A DNA stretch of 64,000 nucleotides from Syntrophobacteraceae bacterium (lineage in GTDB: Bacteria > Desulfobacterota > Syntrophobacteria > Syntrophobacterales > Syntrophobacteraceae), in the NCBI GenBank assembly GCA_025453975.1, contig JALOPI010000009.1, forward strand, positions 1-64,000. The letters are read 5' to 3'. The translations under genes and the position numbers were made by a program. Every line of letters starts with the position of its first letter. Within the stretch, counting starts at the first letter, position 1. The notes beneath the pieces are model-generated. The model worked only from the letters and a program-made list of their open reading frames with translations. It ran no database searches and was not told the origin of the DNA. This document shows, in pieces, positions 9,018-19,603 of the stretch.

Positions 9018-9416
9018 TCACATGGTGGAGGTGGCGGAGCCGAGGGTGAATTCCTCGATCTTCTTGCGGAAGGCGTCCAGCTTGATGGGCTTGATGATGT
9101 GCCCTCGAGCGCCGAGGGTCATGGCCTTGAGGATATGATCCTTCTGGTGCAGGTACCCCACCACGATGACGGTCGTCTGAGGCGAAGCCCTTCGGGCCTG
9201 CTTGAGGAGCAGGTAATCGTCCGTCATCGCCGCCTTCAGATCCAGGATCATGAGGGTGAACGGGATGCCGCCGCGCAGCAGATCCAGGGTCTCCTCGACG
9301 GAGGAGGCCAGGTAGCAACGGCAGTTCCGCCGCGATTCGAGAGCCCGGGCGAAGAGCTCGCCCGCGTCCCGCTCCGGGTCGAAGATCAGGATGTTGATGC
9401 GACTGTCCGTGCTCAT
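9018..9416 (-). CDS. stand-alone response-regulator receiver protein, divergent
   Basis: 132 residues from ATG 9416 (MSTDSRINILIFDPERD); another ATG lies at 9422. The frame is open far upstream, but that part is Pro/Arg-rich shadow sequence. The fold is a single CheY-like receiver: acidic pair in FDPERD, phospho-acceptor Asp in LMILDLKAAM, and Lys in IIKPIK. The usual Thr/Ser switch position reads VVGYLHQ, so signalling geometry may be altered. There is no output domain, so it probably acts by protein contact or as a phosphate sink. It lies downstream of the Cache-PAS kinase on the same strand, a plausible partner. Confidence 0.75.
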   Translation of the reverse strand: MSTDSRINILIFDPERDAGELFARALESRRNCRCYLASSVEETLDLLRGGIPFTLMILDLKAAMTDDYLLLKQARRASPQTTVIVVGYLHQKDHILKAMTLGARGHIIKPIKLDAFRKKIEEFTLGSATSTM

Positions 9417-9696
9417 GGCCATCCGGTTACTCGGCTCTGGGGGGCAAAGGTACCGATTGCGGTCCCGGAAAGAGCGAGCGATCCTCGCCCGGGTGTGGGG
9501 ACCCTCGCTGGAAGCACGCTCCATCCATCCCATTATCAAGGAATATGCCAGAAGTTGGCCGAGGGATCGTGCCTGGCGGGCCAGCGGAGGAGGCGGCCCG
9601 GGGGGGATCCCGAGCCCGGCCCCATCGCGCTGACGGGCTTTCGAGGAGGGTCGAGTCGGCCGGGACCGAGGGGACGCCGGAAACCGCGCGACCGAG

Positions 9697-11979
9697 CTAC
9701 GGCCGTGGCCCCTCGGCCGGGGGAGAAGGGTAGGCGGGGCTTTCGCCGTCCGTGCTGTCGTCGGACCTTGAGGGGAGGGTGATGGTGAAGGTGGTTCCGG
9801 AGTGCCCGGGAGCCTCTTCCTCCACGCTGCTCTCGCAGTCGATGCTCCCCCCATAGTTGGATATGATGCCGTAGCTCACCGAAAGCCCAAGGCCGGTGCC
9901 GTCCCCCACCTTCTTGGTTGTGTAGAAGGGATCGAAGATCTTCTGCATGACATCCCTGGGAATCCCGCATCCCGTGTCGGAAACGACGGCTTCGATCCAG
10001 CCCGGCTTCTTCCCCTGTCGGGTCACGACGGTCAGTGTGCCCTGGCCATCCATGGCGTGGATGGCATTGCTGATGAGATTCAGAAGCACCTGCTGAATGC
10101 CGCGCGAATCGCCGCGCACCGTGGGCAGGCCCTGGGTGAGGGAGGTCACGAGATGGATGTTGTTCATCTCCAGGGTGTGCTTGACCACCGAAAGGATGGA
10201 TTCGACGTTGGTGTTGAGGTCACAGTGCTCCTCGGCCTCCTCGCTGATCCGGGCGAAGCTCAGCAGCCGCTCGACGATGCTCTTGCAGTGGAGCCCGTGG
10301 CGCTCGATGATCTTGAGATCGTTGTGCTCGATGGTTCCGGGCTCGGACTTCTCCAGCAGCAGCTCGCAGAAGCCCAGCATGATCCCGAGGGGATTGTTGA
10401 TCTCATGGGCGACCCCGGCCGCCAGGGTGCCGAGGGATGCCAGTTTTTCCGTATTGATGAGCTGCCTTTCCAGGCTTTTTCGGTCCGTGATGTCCCGGGC
10501 GATCCCCAGGGCATACTCCTCCCCTTCCGTCTCGCTGGTGACCGGAATGTACTGGATGTTGAGCCACAGGTCCTGCTCCTGGACATGCAGAGCGGACTCG
10601 ACGCGCACCCCCTTGTGCTCCTCCAGGGTCTTTCGCACCAGGGCGATCTGCTGCTTGGCCTGGTCCGCCGGCAGGAGGTCGGTCAGTCCGAGCCCAACCA
10701 GCTCCCCGGGCTTAACCCCGAAGAAGCTGGTCATGTGGCGATTGGCCGTTCGGATGCCCCCCCCGGAATCCACCGTGAAGATGAGATCCTCGGCGCTTTC
10801 CACCAGGGAGCGGTACTGGAGCTCGGACCGCTCCAGCTCCGAGGCGTAGCGCTGCATGTCCCGGGTCTTGGATTCCACCTCGTGCTCGAGGATCGTGGAC
10901 CAGCGCAGCTCGTAGAGCAGCACGATGACGCCGCCCAGGAGGAGGAGAAAGACGATGACGCTCTGGAGGACGATCTGCCTGGCGTACACCGTGTTCACGA
11001 TGCCCTCGATCTCATGCGCCGGCGCCACGACGGCCACGGACCAGATGTAGTCCATGTAGGGCCCCCGGATGGTGACGGGACTGAAGGCGATGAGCTTCTC
11101 CATGGGCTCCACCACGTCGCGATGCCATCCCGAGATGTAGGTTCCCGTCCCTTCCCGCCCCTTGAGCATCTCGTTGCGCTGAATCTCGTTGATCTGGGCA
11201 AAGGAGATCATGGGGTTCCGATTGCTCCGGGCCTCGAAGGCGTTCTCCCCCACGAAGGTCGCCTCGGGGTGATGCAGAAACGAGCCGGACGAATCCAGCA
11301 CCCAGGCATAGCCCGTCTTCCCCGACTTGATGGGAGGGATGATCTCGCGCAGGAGCTTGCTCACATCCAGCGTGGCCCGGAGATAACCTGAAAAACGATG
11401 GGTGGGATGAGGGTGCGCGGCGCTGATCGTATCCTCGTACGTGGGGGTGATGAGGTCCAGGAGAATGGTCCGACGCTCCTTGGACGGATCCTTGGACCGG
11501 ATCCCCGTCCCCATGGTCTTGCCCCGGTTGCCCATGTCGCTCGCCCAGGAAAGATAGGCGGCGGCATCCTGGGGCTCGACCCCGAAATGCCTCATGCCGA
11601 TCCCCTGCTCGTTGGCCACCAGCATGGTCTTGCCGTCGCGGTCCACGCGGCGGATCTCGATGATGTGGTCCCGGTTCAGAAGCGGCAGTGTGGAAAGGAG
11701 AAGGATCTCATAGCTCCCCGGATCGCAATACTGAATGGCCGGAAGGGAGTTCAGGAGGATCAGGTCCACGACGGCGTTCTGGATGGTGGTCTCGATGCGG
11801 TTGGCCGTGGCTCGAGCCAGCGCCAGCTGCTGGTCGTTGAACTGATCGCGGATCACGCCCTTCATGTATCGGGATGTGGATATGCCAATGGTCAGGGCTC
11901 CCAGGAGGAGCACCGCCGTCACGCCGCCCACGATCTTGAGCATTCTGCGCAGCTTGATGCGCTCCCCGAGGAATTCCAT
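9697..11979 (-). CDS. membrane sensor histidine kinase (double Cache-PAS-HisKA-HATPase)
   Basis: 760 residues from ATG 11979, about nine bases after GAGGGG. A membrane helix near residues 14-35 and a second near 335-355 bracket a large periplasmic Cache-type sensor containing GKTGYAWVLDSSGSFLHHPE, the dCache signature. A PAS domain follows (about 395-510), then HisKA with AAGVAHEINNPLG (His525) and an HATPase domain with N box NLISNAIHAMD, DTGCGIP and GTGLGLSVSYG. dCache domains bind small metabolites such as amino or carboxylic acids outside the cell. It is divergent from the NtrC-type regulator 148 bases away, its likely partner. Confidence 0.92.
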   Translation of the reverse strand: MEFLGERIKLRRMLKIVGGVTAVLLLGALTIGISTSRYMKGVIRDQFNDQQLALARATANRIETTIQNAVVDLILLNSLPAIQYCDPGSYEILLLSTLPLLNRDHIIEIRRVDRDGKTMLVANEQGIGMRHFGVEPQDAAAYLSWASDMGNRGKTMGTGIRSKDPSKERRTILLDLITPTYEDTISAAHPHPTHRFSGYLRATLDVSKLLREIIPPIKSGKTGYAWVLDSSGSFLHHPEATFVGENAFEARSNRNPMISFAQINEIQRNEMLKGREGTGTYISGWHRDVVEPMEKLIAFSPVTIRGPYMDYIWSVAVVAPAHEIEGIVNTVYARQIVLQSVIVFLLLLGGVIVLLYELRWSTILEHEVESKTRDMQRYASELERSELQYRSLVESAEDLIFTVDSGGGIRTANRHMTSFFGVKPGELVGLGLTDLLPADQAKQQIALVRKTLEEHKGVRVESALHVQEQDLWLNIQYIPVTSETEGEEYALGIARDITDRKSLERQLINTEKLASLGTLAAGVAHEINNPLGIMLGFCELLLEKSEPGTIEHNDLKIIERHGLHCKSIVERLLSFARISEEAEEHCDLNTNVESILSVVKHTLEMNNIHLVTSLTQGLPTVRGDSRGIQQVLLNLISNAIHAMDGQGTLTVVTRQGKKPGWIEAVVSDTGCGIPRDVMQKIFDPFYTTKKVGDGTGLGLSVSYGIISNYGGSIDCESSVEEEAPGHSGTTFTITLPSRSDDSTDGESPAYPSPPAEGPRP

Positions 11980-12127
11980 GGGCGCGCCCCTCAATCCCGC
12001 CTCCGCCGCTGCCGGCAGGTGAAACTATTATGTGACATTGCCGTTGACTCCCGTTTCCATCAAGGCGAAAATGCCTCGTCCACCAAACCCAACATCCTTC
12101 GCCACCCGAGGAGATTGCATTCCGACC

Positions 12128-13557
<1,430 letters not shown>

Positions 13558-13561
<4 letters not shown>

Positions 13562-14562
13562 GCTTCTGGCCGACGCAGGCTTTCAGGAGCGGTGCCGCGG
13601 GCCCGGGGGCACGGCGTCCCCCACCGTCATGGAACGGCCGGTCGCTCCTTGCCCTCCTTCTGGCCCTCGCCGCCCTCTCCACCCTCTCCTGCGGCCTGGA
13701 TGAGCAGCCCATCCTCGTGGACCTCGCCAAGCGGGAGGAGATCGGGTACCGGGAAGACCCGGGGACCATCACCTATGCCTACGTCCCCCAGTATTTTCAC
13801 AAGGTCTCCTTCGAGCGGCACAACCCCCTGGTGGAGTACCTGAAGCGCGAGACGGGACTCTCCATCCGGCAGGTCTTCCCCGACAGCTTCGATGACTACA
13901 TCCGCAAGACGGGCCAGGGAAAGATCGATATCTCCTTCGCCAACCCCTTCGTCTACATCAAGGTCAACCGGCGTTACGGCGTGGAGGCCTTCGCGCGCAT
14001 CGTCGAGCTGGACGGAAAGGAGAATTTCCGGGGGCAGATCATCTGCCGGAGCGACAACGACGCCATCCGCACCATTGAAGACTGCCGCGGAAAGCGATGG
14101 GTGGCCGTGGACCCATCGTCGGCGGGAGGGTACCTCTACGCTCTGGGGCTTTTCTGGGACCATGGCATCCGGAAGGAGGACTTTGCCGAGATCTCCTTCG
14201 TGCCCGGCCCCGGGGGACAGCAGGAGAAGGTGGTTCTGGCCGTTTACAGCGGCCGGTACGACATCGGGTCGGTCCGGGAGGGCACGCTGGAGCTGGTGTC
14301 CGACAAGATCGACCTGAACCAGATCCGGTCTCTGGGTTACACGCCCTGGTACCCCGGCTGGATGTACTCAGCCCGCAGGGGCCTCCCTCCTGAAACGGTC
14401 AGCAGCATCCGGGATGCACTCCTCAGGATCGATTGCCTGGACAACCGGTATCGCGCGATTTGTGATGCCGCTCATTTTGCCGGGATCATCCCCGCCCGGG
14501 ACCAGGATTACGACACGATCCGGGAGCTGGCCGCCAAGGTGGGGATTGACCCGAGCCATTAG
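13558..14562 (+). CDS. PhnD-like phosphate/phosphonate-type periplasmic binding protein
   Basis: 334 residues from the ATG at 13558, which overlaps the previous stop (ATGA). A hydrophobic signal (LLALLLALAALSTLSC) ends in a cysteine that could be lipidated, although the lipobox is not canonical. The mature protein matches PhnD/PtxB-type binding proteins: ITYAYVPQYFHK, NPLVEYLKRETGL, GKIDISFANPFVYI, GGYLYALGLF and YDIGSVREGTLE. There are no ABC permease or ATPase genes beside it. Instead it sits between a response regulator and a sensor kinase, so it more likely feeds ligand information to the kinase than transports. Ligand unknown; phosphonate or another oxyanion is only a family guess. Confidence 0.85.
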
Positions 14563-14569
14563 GTGCCGC

Positions 14570-16645
14570 ATGTTCGCGCGTCTGAGCTTTCGATCCAAAA
14601 TCTCCGTCGTCATGATCGCCGTGCTGCTTCTGTTCGGGGCCTCGGTGGCCGTGGTCATCAGCCGGACGGCCACCCAGGCCTTCTTCGAAGAGAGCAAGCG
14701 GCTCGGCATCTCGGGGGCGCTCCACGTGATGGCCCGGATCGAGGACCCGCTTCTCGCCCTTGATTTTCTCCGCATGAGGGATGTCATCGATGAAGTCATG
14801 CGCTCGGAGGAGGACATCGCCTACCTTTTTATCCTGAACGGAGAAAAGGTCCCCCTGGTCCACACCTTCCAGGGGGGCTTCCCCACGGACCTGCTGCTGG
14901 TCAACGCCGTTCCCGACTCGGAGACCTGCCGGGTTCAGCTGCTCACCACGGGAAAGCAGCTCATCCACGACTTCGCCGTGCCGGTGGTCATCGGGAGCAA
15001 CCGCCTGGGGACCGTCAGGCTCGGCCTGTCTCACCAGCGCATCGGCGCCGCCGTGGACCGGCTCCTCTGGACCATTCTCCTCATCATCGGCCTGGCCGTG
15101 GTCATCGCGGCGCTGCTGGGCACCCTGGTGTCGCGGACCGTGACGCGCCGCATCGAGATCCTGAGACTGTCCGCCGAGGAGATCGTCAAGGGGAACCTCG
15201 ACGTTCAGACGTCGCCCATGCCAGCGCACCACTGCTGGGAGATCATGAAATGCCGGAAGGACACCTGCCCGGCCTATCACCGGGAGAGCCGGCGGTGCTG
15301 GCACCTCGTGGGAACCCTCTGCCCCTCCTGCGGCCCGGGGGAATACGACGCCAAGATCGATGGCTGCCGGAGCTGCCCCGTATACCGATCCAATTCGGGA
15401 GACGAAATTCAGCACCTGGCCGAATACTTCGACCTCATGACCGTCACCCTCAAAGGGCGGCTGGAGGATCTGGTGGAAGCCCGGAACGATCTCCAGAGGC
15501 AGCAGCATCTCTTCCAGACCATCCTCGATGTCACGCCGGATCTGCTGACCTTTCACGATCCCGGGCTGCGCTGCCTGGCCATCAACAAGGCGTTCTCCCT
15601 TTATTTCGGAGTGCCCGAGGATGAGGCCGTGGGCTCGAGCTGCATCATGAGACCCGCCGACGGGGGCGTCGAGGCGGAGCGCACCGAAAATCTGCAGGTC
15701 ATGAGCTCGCGGACACCCCTCCAGACCGAGCGGCTCATGGGCGGGATCGGCGGAGACCGGTGGTTCCACGTGGTCAAGACTCCCGTCCTGGATCCCGATG
15801 GCAAGGCCATCGGACTCCTGTGCAACGCCAGGGACATCACCGCTTTCCGGGAGCTTCAGGAGCGCATCAGCCAGTCCCAGAAGCTGGAGTCCCTGGGGCA
15901 GCTGGCGGCGGGAGTGGCCCACGAGATCAACACCCCCCTGGGAATCATTCTGGGGTATACGCAGCTTCTGCTGGACGACTTCGATGCCGGGACGGAAACC
16001 CATGAGACCCTCAGGACCGTCGAAAAGCACACCCGCATCTGCAAGAAGATCGTGGCCGACCTGCTCCGGTTCTCAAGGAATACGCGGACGGACAAGAAGC
16101 CCGTCAACCTGAATGACATTCTCGAGCAGGTGGCCTCCGTCGTGGAGCACACCTTCGGCCTCGAGCGCATCGTTATCCAACGATCTCTCGACCCCGGCCT
16201 TCCCATGATCTACGGAGACTCCGAAAAGCTTCAGCAGGTTTTCATGAACCTTCTCAACAATGCCTACGATGCCATCGCGTCAAACGGCCTGGTCACGCTG
16301 TCCACACAGTGCGACCAGGACCACGGGGAAGTGATCGTCCAGGTGGCGGATTCCGGCCCGGGAATTCCCGCCGAGATCCGGGGCAGGATCTTCGACCCCT
16401 TTTTCACCACCAAGTCGGTGGGACAGGGGACGGGGCTCGGGCTTGCGGTGACCTTCGGGATCGTTCGGGACCACGGTGGTGTCATCGAGGTCGATAGCGG
16501 GTCGAGCGCCGAAGCTGAATGGAAGGAGGCTCCCGAGGGAGCGTCGCGGGGCCTTGAGGGCACTGTCTTCACCCTGAGGTTCCCCCTCTTCGATCCCGCC
16601 GCGGCGCTGCCTGGTGAGACAGGAAGGCTGGATCATGTATCTTGA
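14570..16645 (+). CDS. membrane sensor histidine kinase with HAMP, two-CW cysteine domain and PAS
   Basis: 691 residues from ATG 14570, seven bases after the binding-protein stop; a longer frame would overlap that gene. The helix at about 10-30 and another near 165-190 flank a periplasmic domain, then a HAMP. A Cys-rich insert of about 50 residues follows (CWEIMKCRKDTCPAY ... CWHLVGTLCPSC ... CRSCPVY), matching the 'two-CW' domain. Then come a PAS domain, HisKA with AAGVAHEINTPLG (His451) and an HATPase domain (NLLNNAYDAI, DSGPGIP, GTGLGLAV). It is co-transcribed with the NtrC regulator and PhnD-like protein, so it is the probable kinase of a three-part sensing system. The cysteines may bind metal or sense redox. 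Confidence 0.9.
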   Translation: MFARLSFRSKISVVMIAVLLLFGASVAVVISRTATQAFFEESKRLGISGALHVMARIEDPLLALDFLRMRDVIDEVMRSEEDIAYLFILNGEKVPLVHTFQGGFPTDLLLVNAVPDSETCRVQLLTTGKQLIHDFAVPVVIGSNRLGTVRLGLSHQRIGAAVDRLLWTILLIIGLAVVIAALLGTLVSRTVTRRIEILRLSAEEIVKGNLDVQTSPMPAHHCWEIMKCRKDTCPAYHRESRRCWHLVGTLCPSCGPGEYDAKIDGCRSCPVYRSNSGDEIQHLAEYFDLMTVTLKGRLEDLVEARNDLQRQQHLFQTILDVTPDLLTFHDPGLRCLAINKAFSLYFGVPEDEAVGSSCIMRPADGGVEAERTENLQVMSSRTPLQTERLMGGIGGDRWFHVVKTPVLDPDGKAIGLLCNARDITAFRELQERISQSQKLESLGQLAAGVAHEINTPLGIILGYTQLLLDDFDAGTETHETLRTVEKHTRICKKIVADLLRFSRNTRTDKKPVNLNDILEQVASVVEHTFGLERIVIQRSLDPGLPMIYGDSEKLQQVFMNLLNNAYDAIASNGLVTLSTQCDQDHGEVIVQVADSGPGIPAEIRGRIFDPFFTTKSVGQGTGLGLAVTFGIVRDHGGVIEVDSGSSAEAEWKEAPEGASRGLEGTVFTLRFPLFDPAAALPGETGRLDHVS

Positions 16646-18332
16646 GCATTTTCGCCTGAAGGAGCCTCCGTTCTCCATTTCCCCCGATCCCAGGTATCTG
16701 TACCTGAGCGATCAGCACCGGGAGGCCCTGGCGCATCTGGTGTTCGGCGTCGAGCGGGACGGCGGCTTCATCCTGCTCACCGGCGAGGTGGGCACGGGCA
16801 AGACCACCATCTGCCGGTGCCTGGTGGAGCAGCTCCCCGAGCACTGTGATGTGGCTCTGATCCTGAACCCCAGAGTCACCGTCCGGGAGCTCCTTTCCAC
16901 CATATGCGACGAGTTCCGCATACCGTACCCTGCCGGGAGCCAGTCCATCAAAACCTTCATCGACGGTCTCAACGGCTACCTGCTGGATGCTCACGCCAAA
17001 GGCCGAAAAGCGGTCCTCATCATCGACGAGGCGCAGAACCTCTCCCCGGCCGTCCTCGAGCAGGTGCGCCTCCTCACCAATCTCGAGACAACAAAGCAGA
17101 AGCTGCTTCAGGTGATCCTGCTGGGGCAGCCCGAGCTCCGGGAAATGCTCGGGCGCTCCGAGCTCCGGCAGCTCTCCCAGCGGATCATCGCCCGTTTCCA
17201 CCTGGGCCCCCTCACGAGATCCGATGTGGATGCCTACATCCACCACCGGCTGGCCGTGGCCGGCGCGCGCGAGCCCCTTTTCATCCCATCGGCCGTGAGC
17301 CAGCTCTTCCTCATGAGCCGGGGGATCCCGAGGCTCATCAACATCATCGCCGACCGCGCGATGCTGGGGGCCTACGCCGAGGGGGAGAGCCGCGTCACGC
17401 CCGCCATCGTGAAACGGGCGGCCCGGGAGGTGCTCGATGAGCCGGCATGGAAGTCGCCATGGCTCAGGAAGCTCGCCTGGGGCTCTTCCGCCGCTTTCCT
17501 GGCCCTGGCGCTCCTCGTGGGCTGGCAGCTTTACCAGAGCCAGGGTGGAGTGGACCTGGGGGCGATTCTCCACCAGAATGGTCCGCGACGCGAGGCCCTT
17601 CCTCCTTTGCGCAGACCCATTCCGACCGCGGGACAGCCAGCCGCGTCGCCCGGAACGGAAGGGAACACGCCGGCGGCGTCCGTGGCATCCAGAACGGAGA
17701 CGGACAAGGGGTGGATCCCTTCATCGATTCCCCCCGCCAGCGAGCAGGAAGCCTTCCAGGCACTTTTCGAGCGCTGGAGCATACAGGCTCCGCCGGCCAG
17801 TGCCGATGTCGCCCCCTGCAAGCAGGCCGAAGCCCTGGGCTTCCTGTGCCTGACGGGCCAGGGGACGCTGCAGGATCTCGCCCGATTGAATCACCCGGCG
17901 GTCCTCAAGCTGTTCATCCCGGAGGATCGGGCCTTTTTTGGGACGCTGGCGGGCATCCAGGGATCGACGGTCACGGTGATTGTCGGGGGCAGCTCCCACC
18001 AGCTCGACCAGGGCGAGATCCTGGGACACTGGCGCGGCGATTACACGCTCCTCTGGCGGCCGCCTCCCGATTACCGCGGGGAGATCCACCTCGGGGAGAA
18101 GGGGCCGGGGATCTCCTGGCTTCGCCTGCAGCTCTCCATTCTCCAGGGTAGAAGCGCGATGCCCTCGGGCGAGGCGGTGTTCGACCAGGCCATGATGGAA
18201 GAGGTCAAGCGTTTTCAGATGGAGCAGGGCCTGGAGACGGACGGCATTGTCGGCCCGCGCACCCTCATTCGTCTCAACGCCCTCACCGGCCTGGATGTGC
18301 CTTTACTGACTCCCATTCGACAGGGTGGCTGA
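16635..18332 (+). CDS. gspA: GspA/ExeA-type AAA ATPase with peptidoglycan-binding domain
   Basis: 565 residues from ATG 16635 (MYLEHFRLKEPPFSISPDP, the classic ExeA start), overlapping the kinase gene by 11 bases. The cytoplasmic ATPase has Walker A GEVGTGKTT and Walker B VLIIDEAQNLSP, with DRAMLGAY in sensor 2. One membrane helix lies near 278-297, followed by a Pro/Ala-rich periplasmic linker and a C-terminal PG_binding_1 domain (VKRFQMEQGLETDGIVGPRT). GspA works with GspB to pass or anchor the type II secretin through peptidoglycan. gspB follows directly; other gsp genes are not in this window. Confidence 0.92.
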   Translation: MYLEHFRLKEPPFSISPDPRYLYLSDQHREALAHLVFGVERDGGFILLTGEVGTGKTTICRCLVEQLPEHCDVALILNPRVTVRELLSTICDEFRIPYPAGSQSIKTFIDGLNGYLLDAHAKGRKAVLIIDEAQNLSPAVLEQVRLLTNLETTKQKLLQVILLGQPELREMLGRSELRQLSQRIIARFHLGPLTRSDVDAYIHHRLAVAGAREPLFIPSAVSQLFLMSRGIPRLINIIADRAMLGAYAEGESRVTPAIVKRAAREVLDEPAWKSPWLRKLAWGSSAAFLALALLVGWQLYQSQGGVDLGAILHQNGPRREALPPLRRPIPTAGQPAASPGTEGNTPAASVASRTETDKGWIPSSIPPASEQEAFQALFERWSIQAPPASADVAPCKQAEALGFLCLTGQGTLQDLARLNHPAVLKLFIPEDRAFFGTLAGIQGSTVTVIVGGSSHQLDQGEILGHWRGDYTLLWRPPPDYRGEIHLGEKGPGISWLRLQLSILQGRSAMPSGEAVFDQAMMEEVKRFQMEQGLETDGIVGPRTLIRLNALTGLDVPLLTPIRQGG

Positions 18333-18333
18333 C

Positions 18334-19383
18334 ATGTCCTACATATTGGATGCACTGAAGAAATCGGAAAAAGAGCGCCAGCAGGGGCAGGCGCCCGGCT
18401 TGAGCACCATTCAGCCCCATCATTCCGCAAGGCCCAGGCGGCGCGGACTCTGGCCCATCCTCCTGGGTGCCGCCCTGGTCCTCAACGCCGGAGTCGTCCT
18501 GGTGGCACTGCGTCCATGGGAGCCGAAGGTCCAGCCAGGCTCCGCAGCCACTCCCGAGGCACAGCCCTCCGTGATTGGCCAGGGGAAGCCGCTGCCCTCG
18601 GCGTCGGGGGCAGGGCCGACTCCGCGGGGCGAGCAGGTGGCGCATCAGGCCATGGAGGCTCCAGCTCCCGCACCGCCCGTCAGGGAGGCCGAGCCCCCGG
18701 CGGCTGTGCCACCGTCGCCATCCGGTGGCTCGATGAAGGTCGCCGAAAGGGAGCCGGTGTCACCCGCCTCCCCTCCCCCAGTGCTCTCCAGCGCTCCACC
18801 GACGGCGAATCCGGGCTCCGGCGAGCCGCGCTTTGGCTCCAGTAGGCCGGGCAGGCCGGGCAAGGGCTCGGAGGCCACGGGCAGCGGGTCGACGGCACCC
18901 GGCCCCGGTGCGTTACCCCAGCCCAAGCCAGCATCCAGGCCTGGCGATGTCCGGGACAAGCCATCCACGGGGGCCCTGGCTCCACCCTCCGACCCGGTGC
19001 GGAAGCCTCCCCTGCCGCCGGCGGACCCTCCGGCCGATGGAGGACGGCGCATCGCCACGGCCCCACTCGCCACCCGGGAGCCCACCGCCAGAACTGAAGC
19101 GGCTCCTCCCCGGGAACGACCCAGGCAGGAGCGTCCCGCGGCGGAAAGCGCCGGAGAAAAAGATCTGCGCGGCATGCCATCCGCGGTCCGGGACGAGGTC
19201 CCGAAGCTCACCTTCTCGTTTCTCGTGTACTCCGATCGTCCGGAGGAGCGCATGATCACCATCAACGGGAAGAGGATGCGCGAGGGTGAAGAGGTGTCGG
19301 CCGGGCTTCGTCTGGAAGAGATCACCCGGGAGGGCGCCATCTTGAGCTGGAAGGGGCAGCGGTTCCATAAGAGCGTCTTCTGA
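18334..19383 (+). CDS. gspB: type II secretion system assembly protein GspB
   Basis: 349 residues from ATG 18334, one base after the gspA stop; a GTG nine bases earlier is possible. It begins MSYILDALKKSEKERQ, the conserved cytoplasmic GspB/ExeB motif, followed by a single membrane helix (about 36-55), a very long Pro/Ala/Gly-rich linker (about 60-280) and a C-terminal GspB domain (LTFSFLVYSDRPEERMITIN ... EEITREGAILSWKG). GspB forms an inner-membrane complex with GspA and contacts the secretin in the periplasm. Tight spacing marks a gspAB operon. The linker is long and compositionally biased, as expected for spanning the periplasm. Confidence 0.92.
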   Translation: MSYILDALKKSEKERQQGQAPGLSTIQPHHSARPRRRGLWPILLGAALVLNAGVVLVALRPWEPKVQPGSAATPEAQPSVIGQGKPLPSASGAGPTPRGEQVAHQAMEAPAPAPPVREAEPPAAVPPSPSGGSMKVAEREPVSPASPPPVLSSAPPTANPGSGEPRFGSSRPGRPGKGSEATGSGSTAPGPGALPQPKPASRPGDVRDKPSTGALAPPSDPVRKPPLPPADPPADGGRRIATAPLATREPTARTEAAPPRERPRQERPAAESAGEKDLRGMPSAVRDEVPKLTFSFLVYSDRPEERMITINGKRMREGEEVSAGLRLEEITREGAILSWKGQRFHKSVF

Positions 19384-19603
19384 GCATGGCCGACTGTCAC
19401 GTCGGGCCAATGGCAGGCCCGGGAATGGAGTCAGTTTTTCCCCCTGACCCGCCGGACTGAAAAAGGATCCTTCTCGCGCGGGCATCTCGATTTGTCGTCG
19501 GGCGTAACTATAATTTACTTTGAGCGTGGTGTACCCGAAACGGGTGTCGAAAAGGGTGTCCAAGGATGGTGCGGGTCGTCGTCCCACGGGGGGGAGGCAA
19601 GAG

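Noticed and set aside
9802-11391. 529-codon plus-strand frame
   Set aside because: Antisense to the Cache-PAS histidine kinase; composition is that of a shadow frame.
14486-16030. 514-codon minus-strand frame
   Set aside because: Antisense to the two-CW sensor kinase, no recognisable domain.
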